Origin: an uncultured Hyphomicrobiales bacterium
Lineage (GTDB): Bacteria; Pseudomonadota; Alphaproteobacteria; Rhizobiales; Xanthobacteraceae
Direction of reading: 5' to 3'
NCBI GenBank assembly: GCA_903929045.1
Contig: CAIYTE010000070.1
Location: forward strand, 1-62,294
DNA: 62,294 nt
Below are positions 24,005 through 33,645 of the stretch, in pieces. The translations under genes were made by a program, and so were the position numbers. The notes under the pieces are model-generated. The model had not been told where the DNA came from. It worked only from the letters and a program-made list of their open reading frames with translations, and did not search any database. Each line of letters starts with the position of its first letter. Position 1 is the first letter of the stretch.

Positions 24005-25708
24005 ATGGCCGCACCACAATCCGGACAACGGCCGGCGATTGCCGCCGAGGCTTATCTCCGCGCACTGGCCGACCACGGCGTCGATTATTTCTTCGCCAAT
24101 CCAGGCACGGATTTTCCGCCGATCGTCGAGGCCTTCACCCGCGCCAAGAAGACCAACGCCAAGGTGCCGAAGCCGGTGCTGGTGCCGCACGAGAACCTTG
24201 CGGTGGCCATGGCGCACGGCGCCTATCTGATGAACGGCAAGCCGCAGGCCGTCATGGTGCATGTCAATGTCGGCACCGCCAACACCATCAACAATCTCAC
24301 CAACCTGTCGCGCGATCGTGTGCCGCTGCTGCTGGCCGCGGGCCGCACGCCGATCAGCGAGAAGGGCAAGTTCGGCTCGCGCTCGCGGCCCATCCACTGG
24401 GCGCAGGAAATGTTCGACCAGGCCGGCATGGTGCGCGAACTGGTGAAGTGGGATTACGAACTGCGCAACCCCGAGCAGATCGGCGATGTGGTGTCGCGCG
24501 GCGTTGACGTGGCGATGGCGCATCCGCGCGGCCCCGTCTACATGGTGCTGCCGCGCGAACCGTTGTCGGCGCCGGTTGCCGAGCCGATCGCGCCGATCAA
24601 GCCGCGCCCGCAGGCGCCCGCCGCTTTCCCCGATCCGAAGAGCATCGCCACCTTGGCCGAATGGATCGCCGCCGCCGAACGGCCTCTGATCATCGCCGCG
24701 ACGCTGCCCGCTGAAGCCGTGCCGGTTCTCGCCGCGCTGGCCGAACGCTGCGCGATTCCGGTCGTGACGCACAATCCGCGCAGCGTCTGCATGCCGTCGA
24801 GCCATCCGATGCATTTCGGTTTCGAGCCCGGCGCGCTGCTCGCCGACGCCGATCTCGTCATCTCGCTGGAATCCGACGTACCGTGGATTCCGCATCTGCA
24901 ACATCCGCCAGCCGGCTGCCGCGTCGTCCACATCGCCGAGGACCCGATCTTCTCGCGCTACCCGATGCGCAGCTTCCCGAGCGACCTCAGCATCCAGGCC
25001 GGCGTGGTCAATGCACTAAAGGCGCTCGGCGACGCCGTGGGACCCCGCCTGCAAACCGCGGACGCCCGCATTGCCTCGCGCCGCGCCAAGATGACCGAGC
25101 GTATGCGCACCCGGCGCACGCAGCTTGCCAAGGAATCCGCCGCCGGAACGACGACCATTTCGCCGGCCTATCTGTCGCGCTGTATCGGCGAGGCCGTCGG
25201 CGACGACGCCATCATCTTCAACGAATATTCGCTGCGCGCCGACCACTGCACGCGCGAGACGCCCGGCACCTTGTTCGCCCTTGGACCGGCCGGCGGTCTC
25301 GGCTGGGGTCTTGGCGCGGCGCTCGGCGCCAAACTGGCGTCTCCGGACTCCTTTGTCGTCGCAACGCTCGGCGACGGCGCCTACATGTTCTCCAATCCGA
25401 TGGTCGGGCACTGGGTGTCGGGCAAACACAATCTCCCGATCCTCACCATCATCTTCAACAACAGCCGTTACGGCGCGGTGCGCAATTCGACGCTGGCGAT
25501 GTTCAAGGACGGCACCGCTGGCGAGAACGACGGCCGCGACCTTGCCGATCTCGATCCTGCGCCCGCCTATGATGAAATGGCGCGCGCGCAAGGCGCGCAT
25601 GCCGAGCGCGTCGAAAATCCCGCCGACCTCCCCAACGCCTTGATCCGCGCCCGTGACGCCGTCAAAGGCGGCCGTCAGGCGCTGCTCAACGTCATCACCC
25701 CTTACTGA
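24005..25708 (+). CDS. ThDP-dependent enzyme 2 (acetolactate synthase/benzoylformate decarboxylase family)
   Basis: A second thiamine diphosphate enzyme of 567 residues. Catalytic Glu63 is in VPHENLAVAMAHGAYL, and the cofactor motif runs Gly456-Asp-Gly (LGDGAYMFS) to Asn485-Asn486 (IIFNNSRYG), so the spacing matches the copy at 20662. Both share YMFSxPxxxHW after the GDG. The rest is divergent, for example FFANPGTDFPPIVEA here against IFANLGSDHPAIVES there, so this looks like an old duplication with split roles, not a recent copy. The ATG follows AGGGGCG. The amidohydrolase gene follows at 38 bases. Substrate unknown. Confidence 0.88.
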   Translation: MAAPQSGQRPAIAAEAYLRALADHGVDYFFANPGTDFPPIVEAFTRAKKTNAKVPKPVLVPHENLAVAMAHGAYLMNGKPQAVMVHVNVGTANTINNLTNLSRDRVPLLLAAGRTPISEKGKFGSRSRPIHWAQEMFDQAGMVRELVKWDYELRNPEQIGDVVSRGVDVAMAHPRGPVYMVLPREPLSAPVAEPIAPIKPRPQAPAAFPDPKSIATLAEWIAAAERPLIIAATLPAEAVPVLAALAERCAIPVVTHNPRSVCMPSSHPMHFGFEPGALLADADLVISLESDVPWIPHLQHPPAGCRVVHIAEDPIFSRYPMRSFPSDLSIQAGVVNALKALGDAVGPRLQTADARIASRRAKMTERMRTRRTQLAKESAAGTTTISPAYLSRCIGEAVGDDAIIFNEYSLRADHCTRETPGTLFALGPAGGLGWGLGAALGAKLASPDSFVVATLGDGAYMFSNPMVGHWVSGKHNLPILTIIFNNSRYGAVRNSTLAMFKDGTAGENDGRDLADLDPAPAYDEMARAQGAHAERVENPADLPNALIRARDAVKGGRQALLNVITPY

Positions 25709-25746
25709 CGCTCACCACCTGCACGAAAACGTTCAAAGGAAAGCTC

Positions 25747-26763
25747 ATGCGTATCGACGCCTATACCCATTTCATGCCGAGCCGGATGTTCAAGCTTCTG
25801 GTCGACAGCGGCTATCCCGATATCGGCAAGCGCATGCGCGAAGTGCCGTGCATCTACGATCTCGATATCCGCAAGAAGATCGTCGATACCTTCAAGGACT
25901 ATGCGCAGATCCTGTCCTATCCGATGCCGCCGCTGGAAGTCTTCACCAAGGGCGACGGCGTCAAGGCCAATGAATATGCCAAGCTGATCAACGACGAATT
26001 CGCCGAAATCTGCGCCAAGGACAATGACCACTTCCCCGGCTGGGTCGCGCAGATCGCGCTGAACGCGCCCGACGCCGGCGTCGGCGAAGCCAAGCGCGCC
26101 ATCGCCAACGGCGCGCTCGGCGTGCAGATCTACACCAACATCGCCGGCAAGCCGCTCGACGATCCGCAGTTCGAACCGTTCTTCGCGGCGATGGAAAAGC
26201 TCAACAAGCCGATCTGGCTGCATCCGGCGCGCAACGCCGCTTTCTCAGATTATGCCGGCGAAGCGAAGTCGAAGTATGAAATCTGGTGGACCTTCGGCTG
26301 GTCCTACGAGACCGCGGCGGCGATGGCCCGCCTCGTCTTCTCCAAGATCATGGACAAGTATCCGAAGTTGATGATCATCACGCACCACTTCGGCGGCATC
26401 GTGCCGATGGTGGAAGGCCGCATCGGCCCCGGCTGGGATCAGCTCGGCGCCCGCACCTCGGACGAAGACCTCACGCTCGTCTACAAAAGCCTGAAGAAGC
26501 GTCCGCTCGATTACTTCAAGCACGTTTTCTACGCCGACACCGCGACCTTCACCGGCGAGCCGGCGCTGCATGCGGGCTTTGCCTTCTATGACATCGACAA
26601 GATCGTGTTCGCTTCTGACTGCCCGTTCGATCCGGAAAAGGGCACGATGTACACCCGCGAAACCCTGCGCCTCATCGAAGAGAAGGACATGCCGAAGGCC
26701 GACAAGGAAATGGTCTGGCACGGCAATCTCGAGCGTATGTGCGGCGTGAAGTTCAAGAGCTGA
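25747..26763 (+). CDS. amidohydrolase superfamily protein (ACMSD/resorcylate decarboxylase-like)
   Basis: A 338-residue TIM-barrel amidohydrolase-2 family protein. Relatives include non-oxidative decarboxylases (ACMSD, gamma-resorcylate and 5-carboxyvanillate decarboxylase) and hydrolases. The usual metal motif HxH after strand 1 reads Asp4-Ala-Tyr6-Thr-His8, so the first His is a tyrosine. The other expected metal/catalytic residues are His159 (IWLHPARN), His213-His214 (IITHHFGG) and Asp291 (FASDCPFD). The zinc site may therefore be altered. It is followed 19 bases later by the FAD monooxygenase. A ring or side-chain decarboxylation or hydrolysis in the same pathway is likely; nothing more specific can be said. 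Confidence 0.83.
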   Translation: MRIDAYTHFMPSRMFKLLVDSGYPDIGKRMREVPCIYDLDIRKKIVDTFKDYAQILSYPMPPLEVFTKGDGVKANEYAKLINDEFAEICAKDNDHFPGWVAQIALNAPDAGVGEAKRAIANGALGVQIYTNIAGKPLDDPQFEPFFAAMEKLNKPIWLHPARNAAFSDYAGEAKSKYEIWWTFGWSYETAAAMARLVFSKIMDKYPKLMIITHHFGGIVPMVEGRIGPGWDQLGARTSDEDLTLVYKSLKKRPLDYFKHVFYADTATFTGEPALHAGFAFYDIDKIVFASDCPFDPEKGTMYTRETLRLIEEKDMPKADKEMVWHGNLERMCGVKFKS

Positions 26764-26782
26764 TCGTCAAGGAGCACCGGCG

Positions 26783-27988
26783 ATGACAGAGCGACGACCC
26801 GTCGTCATCGCCGGCGCCGGCCCGACCGGGCTGATGTGCGCGCTCACCTTGCGCCAGCAGAACATTCCGGTCGTGCTGTGCGAAGCCGAGCCCGCCCTGA
26901 CCCACGACCTGCGCGCCGGGGCGTTTCATCCTCCGACGCTGGAGATGATGGCGCCTTACGGCATCACGGAGCGCATGCTCGCCGACGGCATCAAGGTGCG
27001 CCACTGGCAGATCCGCAACAAGCCGGGCGATCTCGTCGCCGAGTTCGATCTGGCGCTGCTTGCCGACGTCACGCCGTTTCCGCACCGGCTGCATCTCGAA
27101 CAACACCGGCTGACGCCGATCCAGCTCGATCTTCTCAAGAGCGAGGGCGGCGCGGATGTCCGCTTTGGCTGCAAGATCACCGGCTTCACGCAAAAGGCCG
27201 ACAGCGTTGCCGTCGCTGTTGAGCGCGGCGGCGAAAGCGAAATCATCGAAGCCTCCTGGCTCATCGGCGCCGATGGCGGCCGCAGTGCCGTGCGCAAGGC
27301 GACCGGCATCGAGTTCGAAGGCTTCACCTGGCCGGAGACGTTCGTCGTCGCCAGTACGACGCACGACTTCGGCGCGCAGGGCTTCGCCTATAACTGCTAT
27401 ATCGCCGACCCGACCGAATTCGGCGCTTTGTTCAAGCTGCCGCATGACGGCCCGCCCGGGCTGTGGCGGCTGGCCTACCCCGCCAATCCGGACGAGAGCG
27501 ATGAAGCGCTGCTCGAATCGCCGCGCGTCGAAGCCGCGCTGCAGCGGCTCGTGCAAAAGCCTGAACCTTACGACGTCGTCTACAAAAGCACCTATCGCGT
27601 CCACCAGCGCGTCGCCGCGACGTTCCGCGCCGGCCGCGTGCTGCTGGCCGGCGATGCCGCGCATCTCAACAATCCGCTCGGTGGTTTCGGCCTCAACAGC
27701 GGCATCCACGATGCCGTGAACCTGTGCGACAAGCTCGCCCGCCACTGGCACGGTGAAAGCGACGAACTGCTCGACCTCTATTCGCGGCAGCGCCGCGCCG
27801 CGACCATCGAGCAGGTGCAGGCCATGTCGATCCGCAACAAGCGGATGATGGAAGAGCGTGACCCCGCAGTGCAGCGCGAGCGCCTCAAGGAGATGATCGC
27901 GGTCGCGGCCGATCCGGCCAAGGCGCGGACGCACATGCTCAACACCTCAATGATTTCAGGACTCCAGCGGGCCGGGGAAATTCGTTAG
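26783..27988 (+). CDS. FAD-dependent aromatic hydroxylase (PHBH class)
   Basis: A 401-residue class A flavin monooxygenase. The FAD-binding GxGxxG is VVIAGAGPTGL at residues 7-17. The DG motif is IGADGGRSAVR, and the second FAD motif is GRVLLAGDAAHLNNPLGG. The first GAGAFHPPTLEMM-like region (here RAGAFHPPTLEMMAPYG) is where PHBH enzymes take NAD(P)H and substrate. It would hydroxylate an aromatic ring using NAD(P)H and O2. It is the last gene of the TRAP-ThDP-ALDH-ThDP-amidohydrolase run; a repeat and then mutS follow. The substrate is not deducible. Confidence 0.88.
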   Translation: MTERRPVVIAGAGPTGLMCALTLRQQNIPVVLCEAEPALTHDLRAGAFHPPTLEMMAPYGITERMLADGIKVRHWQIRNKPGDLVAEFDLALLADVTPFPHRLHLEQHRLTPIQLDLLKSEGGADVRFGCKITGFTQKADSVAVAVERGGESEIIEASWLIGADGGRSAVRKATGIEFEGFTWPETFVVASTTHDFGAQGFAYNCYIADPTEFGALFKLPHDGPPGLWRLAYPANPDESDEALLESPRVEAALQRLVQKPEPYDVVYKSTYRVHQRVAATFRAGRVLLAGDAAHLNNPLGGFGLNSGIHDAVNLCDKLARHWHGESDELLDLYSRQRRAATIEQVQAMSIRNKRMMEERDPAVQRERLKEMIAVAADPAKARTHMLNTSMISGLQRAGEIR

Positions 27989-27994
27989 AAACGC

Positions 27995-28111
27995 CGTCAT
28001 CCTGAGGTGCGAGGCCATAGGCCGAGCCTCGAAGGATGCACGGCCCGGGATAGCTCCTATTCGGGCCGTCGCCCTTCGAGGCTCGCTTGCGCTCGCACCT
28101 CAGGGTGACGG
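27995..28111. repeat. dispersed palindromic repeat, family B copy 1
   Basis: CGTCATCCTGAGGTGCGAG at the left pairs with CTCGCACCTCAGGGTGACGG at the right; GAGCCTCGAAGGATG and CCCTTCGAGGCTCG pair inside. Other copies are at 44688-44794, 51453-51554 and 57756-57847. It separates the catabolic operon from mutS. Confidence 0.85.
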
Positions 28112-28186
28112 TTGAGAAGCCGATTTAGCTTGGGTAATTGCCACCACAGGGTTTAATCGCGCCGCCGAACCGCGGTAAACTCGGGC

Positions 28187-30937
28187 ATGGCTCTCACCCA
28201 ACCTGCCGGTATGTCCGAACCGGCAATTCCGCCCGACGCGCCGCCGCCGAGTGACGCCGGCAACGGCAAGCCGTCTCCGATGCTCGAGCAGTACATCGAG
28301 ATCAAGGCGAACAATCCGGACTCGCTGCTGTTTTACCGGATGGGCGATTTCTACGAGATGTTCTTCGACGATGCCGAGACCGCCGCGCGCGCGCTTGGCA
28401 TCGTGCTGACCAAGCGCGGCAAGCATCAGGGCCGCGATATTCCGATGTGCGGCGTGCCGGTGGTGCGCGCCGACGAATATCTGCACCGGCTGATCGCGCT
28501 CGGCCATCGGGTCGCCGTCTGCGAACAGACCGAAGACCCGGCGGAGGCCAAGAAACGCGGGTCGAAAAGCGTCGTGCGCCGCGACGTCGTGCGTCTCGTC
28601 ACGCCCGGCACGCTGACCGAAGACACTTTGCTCGAAGCCCGGCGCAACAATTACCTGCTCGCCATCGCGCGGGCGCGGCTGTCGTCCGCCGGCGAAGAAA
28701 ACCGCTTCGGCCTCGCCTGGATCGATATCTCGACCGGCGAGTTCCGCATCGCCGAATGCGACCGCGCTTCGCTCACCGCCGAAATTGCGCGGCTGGAGCC
28801 GGGCGAGATCATTGTCTCGGACGCATTGTTCGCCGACCCCGATCTGGTGCCGTATTGGCGCACATTGCCGGCAGTGACGCCGCTGACGCGCGACGTGTTC
28901 GACGGCGCTTCCGCCGAGCGGCGGCTGACGTCGTTCTTCGCCGTCGCCACTAGCGAAGCCTTCGGCACGCTGACGCGGCTGGAAGTCACCGCCGCCGCTG
29001 GCTGCGTCACCTATGTCGAGCGCACGCAACTCGGCAAACGCCCGCCTTTGTCGCCGCCGTTGCGCGAAAGCGCTGGAGCCTCCATAGCCATCGATCAGGC
29101 GACGCGCAGCAACCTCGAACTCATCCGCACACTCGGCGGCGAGCGTAAAGGTTCGCTGCTCGACTCCATCGATCGCACCGTGACCTCGGCCGGGTCGCGC
29201 CTGCTGGCGCAACGCGTTGCCGCGCCTTTGACCGATCCGAAAGCCATTGCGCAGCGGCTCGATGCCGTCTCGGCTTTTGTCGACGATGTCGCGGCGCGCG
29301 CCGATACGCGGTCGCGGCTGGCCGCGGCGCCCGATCTCGCCCGCGCCTTGGCAAGGCTCGCGGTGCAGCGCGGCGGCCCGCGCGATCTCGCCGCCATCCG
29401 CGACGGCATTCTCGCCGCCGCCGATCTCGCCCGTGCGCTCGGCTCACTCAAGGACGCGCCCGCCGAAATCACCGCCGCGATTGCGGCCTGCCGCGCGCCG
29501 GACGGTATGCTGGCCGCCGAATTGTCCGCCGCGCTCGCCTCCGATCTGCCTGCCTTCAAGCGCGACGGCGGCTTCATCCGGCAAGGCTACGACAGCGCGC
29601 TCGATGAATGCCGTGCGCTCCGCGATGAGTCCCGCCGCGTCGTCGCCGCCTTGCAGGTGCGCTACGCCGACGAGACCGGCATCAAGATTCTCAAGATCCG
29701 GCACAACAACGTGCTCGGTTATTTCGTCGAGGTCACGGCGCAGCACGGCGACAAACTGTCGGCGCCGCCGCACAACGCCACCTTCATTCACCGGCAGACC
29801 TTGGCCGGTCAGGTGCGCTTCACCTCGACCGAACTCGGCGAACTCGAAGCCAAGATTGCTAATGCCGGCGAGCGCGCGCTCGGGCTTGAGCTTGAAATGT
29901 TCGAGCGGCTGGAAGCCGCCGTGCTGGTGCAGGCGACACAGATCAAGCAATGCGCCGACGCGCTGTCCGCGCTCGACGTCTCAAGCTCACTGGCGGCGTT
30001 GGCCGCGGAGCGCGACTATGCCCGCCCGCAGATCGACGACAGCCTCGCCTTCGATATCGAGGGCGGCCGCCATCCCGTCGTCGAGCAGGCCTTGGCGCGC
30101 GACGGTACGCCTTTTGTGGCCAATGACAGCAACCTGTCGCCGCCGGGCGAAGTCAACGCCGGACGCATCTGGCTCATCACCGGTCCGAACATGGCCGGCA
30201 AATCGACCTTCCTGCGCCAGAACGCGCTGATCGCCATCATGGCGCAGGCCGGCAGCTTCGTGCCGGCGAAGAAGGCGCATATCGGCGTGGTCGACCGTTT
30301 GTTCTCGCGCGTCGGCGCGGCCGACGATCTGGCGCGCGGCCGCTCGACCTTCATGGTCGAGATGGTCGAGACCGCCGCCATCCTCAATCAGGCCGGCCCG
30401 CGCGCGCTCGTCATCCTCGACGAGATCGGCCGCGGCACCGCGACCTTCGACGGCCTGTCGATCGCCTGGGCGACTGTCGAGCATCTGCACGACGTCAACA
30501 AATGCCGCTCGCTGTTCGCGACGCATTTCCACGAACTCACCGCGCTCGCGGGCCGGCTCGACCGGCTGCACAACGCCACGGTGCGCGTGAAGGAATGGCA
30601 GGGCGACGTCGTGTTCCTGCATGAGGTCGTGCCGGGTTCGGCCGATCATTCCTACGGCATTCAGGTGGCGAAGCTCGCCGGTCTGCCCGCCGCCGTCATC
30701 GAACGCGCCAAGATCGTGCTCGCCAAGCTCGAGCAGGAAGACCGCGCCAAGCCGAAGGGTTTCGAGGACTTGCCGCTGTTCGCCGCGCCGTATCAACCGC
30801 CGCAGCAATTGCAGGACGAGGCGCACGAATTGGTGGCTGCCGCCGTTGCCGCGCTCAATCCCGACGACATGTCGCCGCGCGAGGCGATGGAAGCACTCTA
30901 CCTGCTCAAGCAAAAGCTCGGGCAGACCAAAAAATAA
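28187..30937 (+). CDS. mutS: DNA mismatch repair protein MutS
   Basis: MutS recognises mismatches and starts methyl-independent or methyl-directed repair with MutL. The 916 residues are normal for alphaproteobacteria. The mismatch-reading Phe55-Tyr-Glu57 is in [10 protein letters not shown]. The ATPase has Walker [10 protein letters not shown] at residues 666-674, the [12 protein letters not shown] signature and Walker [18 protein letters not shown], then [11 protein letters not shown]. The C-terminus ends with the small dimer/tetramer domain ([16 protein letters not shown]). The start at 28187 gives a short Pro-rich N-terminus; an ATG 8 codons later is possible. In many Rhizobiales mutS lies next to glnD, but here 7.6 kb separates them. 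Confidence 0.97.
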   Translation: MALTQPAGMSEPAIPPDAPPPSDAGNGKPSPMLEQYIEIKANNPDSLLFYRMGDFYEMFFDDAETAARALGIVLTKRGKHQGRDIPMCGVPVVRADEYLHRLIALGHRVAVCEQTEDPAEAKKRGSKSVVRRDVVRLVTPGTLTEDTLLEARRNNYLLAIARARLSSAGEENRFGLAWIDISTGEFRIAECDRASLTAEIARLEPGEIIVSDALFADPDLVPYWRTLPAVTPLTRDVFDGASAERRLTSFFAVATSEAFGTLTRLEVTAAAGCVTYVERTQLGKRPPLSPPLRESAGASIAIDQATRSNLELIRTLGGERKGSLLDSIDRTVTSAGSRLLAQRVAAPLTDPKAIAQRLDAVSAFVDDVAARADTRSRLAAAPDLARALARLAVQRGGPRDLAAIRDGILAAADLARALGSLKDAPAEITAAIAACRAPDGMLAAELSAALASDLPAFKRDGGFIRQGYDSALDECRALRDESRRVVAALQVRYADETGIKILKIRHNNVLGYFVEVTAQHGDKLSAPPHNATFIHRQTLAGQVRFTSTELGELEAKIANAGERALGLELEMFERLEAAVLVQATQIKQCADALSALDVSSSLAALAAERDYARPQIDDSLAFDIEGGRHPVVEQALARDGTPFVANDSNLSPPGEVNAGRIWLITGPNMAGKSTFLRQNALIAIMAQAGSFVPAKKAHIGVVDRLFSRVGAADDLARGRSTFMVEMVETAAILNQAGPRALVILDEIGRGTATFDGLSIAWATVEHLHDVNKCRSLFATHFHELTALAGRLDRLHNATVRVKEWQGDVVFLHEVVPGSADHSYGIQVAKLAGLPAAVIERAKIVLAKLEQEDRAKPKGFEDLPLFAAPYQPPQQLQDEAHELVAAAVAALNPDDMSPREAMEALYLLKQKLGQTKK

Positions 30938-30939
30938 AG

Positions 30940-30971
30940 CGCGATCCCGGCGGTGTCCGGCAATGATCGCG
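30940..30971 (+). terminator. hairpin just after mutS, weak terminator candidate
   Basis: CGCGATC and GATCGCG form a 7-bp outer stem with an inner CCGG/CCGG pair, starting 3 bases after the mutS stop and followed only by TTCTG. Possible weak terminator or simple palindrome. Confidence 0.35.
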
Positions 30972-30988
30972 TTCTGAGACGAAGCGAC

Positions 30989-32740
30989 ATGAACGTGGCC
31001 GACCGCAAAAGCGCGACGGCGCTCGCCGACGCACAGGCGTGGCTGGCGCATTTGGACGCCGCCCTCCAAGCTCAAGACGCCGGCGCGGCAGCCGCCCTCT
31101 TTCTGCCCGACGGCCTGTGGCGCGACGTGCTCGCCTTTACCTGGAACCTGCAGACGCAATACGGCCGCGCCGAGATCGCGCAAACATTGCGGGACACGCT
31201 GGCCCGCATCAGGCCCGTAAACTTTCATATCCCAGCCCACCGCACACCGCCGCGCTGGGTGGCGCGCGCCGGGCGCGACTGCATCGAAGTCATCTTCGAA
31301 TTCGACACCGCCTTCGGCCCCTGTCACGGCACTTTACGGCTGGTGCCGGATGGCGAAACGATGCGCGCCTGGACCCTCGTCACCACCCTGCATGAATTGC
31401 GCGGCCACGCCGAGTGGAAGAACGCCCGCGCCGTCGTCAGCGACACCCGCACTTTCGGCGGCGACAACTGGCTCGACCGCCTCAACAAACAGCGCGCCTA
31501 TGTCGATCACGACCCGGCCGTCATCGTGGTCGGCGGCGGTCAGGCCGGCCTATCGATCGCGGCGCGGCTGCGCGCGCTCGGCATCGACGCGCTGATCGTC
31601 GATCGCCACGAACGCGTCGGCGACAACTGGCGCAAGCGCTACCACTCGCTGACGCTGCACAACGAGGTGTTCGTCAATCACCTGCCCTACATCCCGTTTC
31701 CGCTGAGCTTTCCGGTCTATATCCCGAAGGACAAGCTGGCGAACTGGTTCGAGTCCTACGTCGAAAGCCTCGAGCTGAATTTCTGGACCGGCACGGCGCT
31801 GGACAGCGGCAACTACGACGCCGCGCAGAAGCGCTGGAACGTCACGCTCAAGCGCAGCGACGGCACGACACGCGTCATGCACCCGCGACATCTGATCTTC
31901 GCCACGGGCGTCAGCAGCATCCCGCATTTTCCGAAACTGCCCGGCCTCGACGATTTCAAAGGCACCGTCTCGCACTCCGGCGCCTTCGCCAATGCCGAAA
32001 GCTGGCGCGGCAAGAAGGCCCTCGTGCTCGGCTCCGGCACCAGCGGCCACGACGTCGCGCAGGAACTGCAAGCGCACGGCGCCGACGTCACCCTGATTCA
32101 GCGCAGCCCGACCTATGTCGTCGGCCTCAAGGAAGCGCAGAGCGTCTATGCCATCTATCAGGAGGGCATCCCGTTCGAGGATTGCGACCTGCTGGCGTCG
32201 TCGATGCCCTATCCGGTGTTGCGGCGCTCGTATCAGATCTCGACCGCCAGGGGCCGCGCGGTGGACAAGACCATCCTCGACACACTCGCCGCCAAGGGTT
32301 TCAAGCTCTATTTCGGCGAGGACGAGACCGGCTTTCAGATGATGTATCTGCGGCGCGGCGGCGGTTACTACTTCAACGTCGGCTGCTCGGACCTCATTGT
32401 CGCCGGCAAGATCGGGCTGCTGCAATTCGACGCCATCGAGCATTTCACCGCCGATGGCGCAAAGTTGCGCGACGGCAGCACGGCCAACGCCGATCTTCTG
32501 GTGCTCGCCACCGGCTACAAGAACCAGCAGGAAACGGTCCGCGCCTATCTCGGCGACAACATCGCCGACGCCGTCGGTCCGGTCTGGGGCTTCGACGACA
32601 ACGGCGAACTGCGCAACATGTGGAAGCGCACGGCCCAGCCCGGCCTGTGGTTCACCGCCGGCAGCCTGGCGCAATGCCGCATCTTCTCGCGCTATCTCGC
32701 GCTGCAGATCAAGGCGCTGGAAGAAGAGCTGATCGCCTAA
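30989..32740 (+). CDS. NTF2-like domain fused to flavin-containing monooxygenase
   Basis: A 583-residue fusion. Residues about 8-150 look like an NTF2/SnoaL-type cone domain (WLAHLDAALQAQDAGAAAAL, then a β-rich part with FHIPAHRTPPRWVA). The remainder is a FAD monooxygenase with FAD motif GGGQAGLS starting at Gly182, the WRKRYHSLTLHNEV segment, a second nucleotide motif VLGSGTSGHDVAQEL near residue 345, and the ATGYKNQQETV end motif. The YUCCA/FMO-like class uses NADPH and O2 on soft nucleophiles or ketones. The NTF2 part may bind the substrate or add an active site. The start at 30989 (MNVADRK) is chosen over a GTG 36 bases upstream. Its stop overlaps that of the convergent membrane protein. 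Confidence 0.85.
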   Translation: MNVADRKSATALADAQAWLAHLDAALQAQDAGAAAALFLPDGLWRDVLAFTWNLQTQYGRAEIAQTLRDTLARIRPVNFHIPAHRTPPRWVARAGRDCIEVIFEFDTAFGPCHGTLRLVPDGETMRAWTLVTTLHELRGHAEWKNARAVVSDTRTFGGDNWLDRLNKQRAYVDHDPAVIVVGGGQAGLSIAARLRALGIDALIVDRHERVGDNWRKRYHSLTLHNEVFVNHLPYIPFPLSFPVYIPKDKLANWFESYVESLELNFWTGTALDSGNYDAAQKRWNVTLKRSDGTTRVMHPRHLIFATGVSSIPHFPKLPGLDDFKGTVSHSGAFANAESWRGKKALVLGSGTSGHDVAQELQAHGADVTLIQRSPTYVVGLKEAQSVYAIYQEGIPFEDCDLLASSMPYPVLRRSYQISTARGRAVDKTILDTLAAKGFKLYFGEDETGFQMMYLRRGGGYYFNVGCSDLIVAGKIGLLQFDAIEHFTADGAKLRDGSTANADLLVLATGYKNQQETVRAYLGDNIADAVGPVWGFDDNGELRNMWKRTAQPGLWFTAGSLAQCRIFSRYLALQIKALEEELIA

Positions 32741-33531
32741 ACGGCGATGCCGCGGCGGCGCGCCAGCAGCACCAGCAGGCTCCAGCTGATCGATGTCGCC
32801 AGCGCGAGCGAGAGCCCAACCGCATTGCCGAACGGTTCAGCGGTAAAGTGCAGCACCGTGCAGGCGCCGGCAAAGCCGACCAGCCCCAGCGGTGTATTGG
32901 CCAGCACCGCCGCCGTCGCCTTGCCGCCGACGCGGTTGTGCAGAATGAACATGATGCTAAGCAGGATCACCGGAAACACGGCCATGATGCCGCTGCCGCT
33001 CGACCCAAGCTGAAAGCTGAACGTCACCGTAAAGCCGACCAGCAGCGCCACCAGCGCCGCGCGCATCGCAAGGTCGCTCCAGCGGGCGTGAAAGGCCGGC
33101 ATGCGCACATGGCGCAGCGGCCGCGACAGCGCGATGCAGACGCCCGACACGAGAACGTTGAGCGCCAGCGCCGGCAGGAAGGCCCAGTGAATCTCGAACA
33201 CGATCCAGGCCAGCACGGCCCAGACGCCCAACGCGCCGCAGACGCTCACAGCCGCCGACCGCTTCTGCGCGAGCAGCGCATAGACGATGGCGAAGGTGGT
33301 GTTGACGGTGTTGATGGCGAGACTGTTGAGCGCACTCAGCGAGATGAAATGCGCGTCGTGATCGAGCGCGAGAAAAACATAGACCGGCCCGGCGCCGAGC
33401 GGCAGCGTCGCCACCAGCGCGCCGACCAGCGGCCCCGCACGTTCCGCCGTCACCGTCGCCGCGACGACGAAGATCGCGGTAATGGCCATTTTGCTGGCGA
33501 GCGTGAGGGCGAAATAGAGTTCGGGGGACAT
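32737..33531 (-). CDS. multi-pass membrane protein of unknown function
   Basis: A 264-residue integral membrane protein with about eight hydrophobic segments (for example SKMAITAIFVVAATV, LVGALVATLPLGAGPVYVFL, WAVLAWIVFEIHWAFLPALA, SGIMAVFPVILLSIMFIL, GLVGFAGACTVLHF). A cytosolic-looking loop RHVRMPAFHARWSD lies mid-protein. I recognise no named family. The start at 33531 (MSPELYFALT) is chosen; the frame continues upstream through repeat C but adds Arg-rich nonsense. The repeat begins 3 bases from this ATG and supplies the only purine stretch before it. The 3' end overlaps the monooxygenase stop by 4 bases, tail to tail. Confidence 0.7.
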   Translation of the reverse strand: MSPELYFALTLASKMAITAIFVVAATVTAERAGPLVGALVATLPLGAGPVYVFLALDHDAHFISLSALNSLAINTVNTTFAIVYALLAQKRSAAVSVCGALGVWAVLAWIVFEIHWAFLPALALNVLVSGVCIALSRPLRHVRMPAFHARWSDLAMRAALVALLVGFTVTFSFQLGSSGSGIMAVFPVILLSIMFILHNRVGGKATAAVLANTPLGLVGFAGACTVLHFTAEPFGNAVGLSLALATSISWSLLVLLARRRGIAV

Positions 33532-33534
33532 ACT

Positions 33535-33637
33535 GTCATTCCGGGGCGCGCGTTTCGCGCGAACCCGGAATCCAGCATTAAAGGTGATGATTCTGGATTC
33601 CGGGTTCACGTGCTTTCGCACGTGCCCCGGAATGACG
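33535..33637. repeat. dispersed palindromic repeat, family C copy 1
   Basis: GTCATTCCGGGGCGCGCGTT at the left pairs with GCACGTGCCCCGGAATGACG at the right; CGAACCCGGAATCCAG and CTGGATTCCGGGTTC pair inside. Other copies are at 55512-55610, 60568-60648 and 61921-62028. Confidence 0.85.
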
Positions 33638-33645
33638 TCAAATGA

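Noticed and set aside
27995-28111. Repeat B copies as site-specific recombination (att) sites
   Set aside because: Four copies from 28 to 58 kb border unrelated genes, with no integrase, tRNA or boundary duplication.
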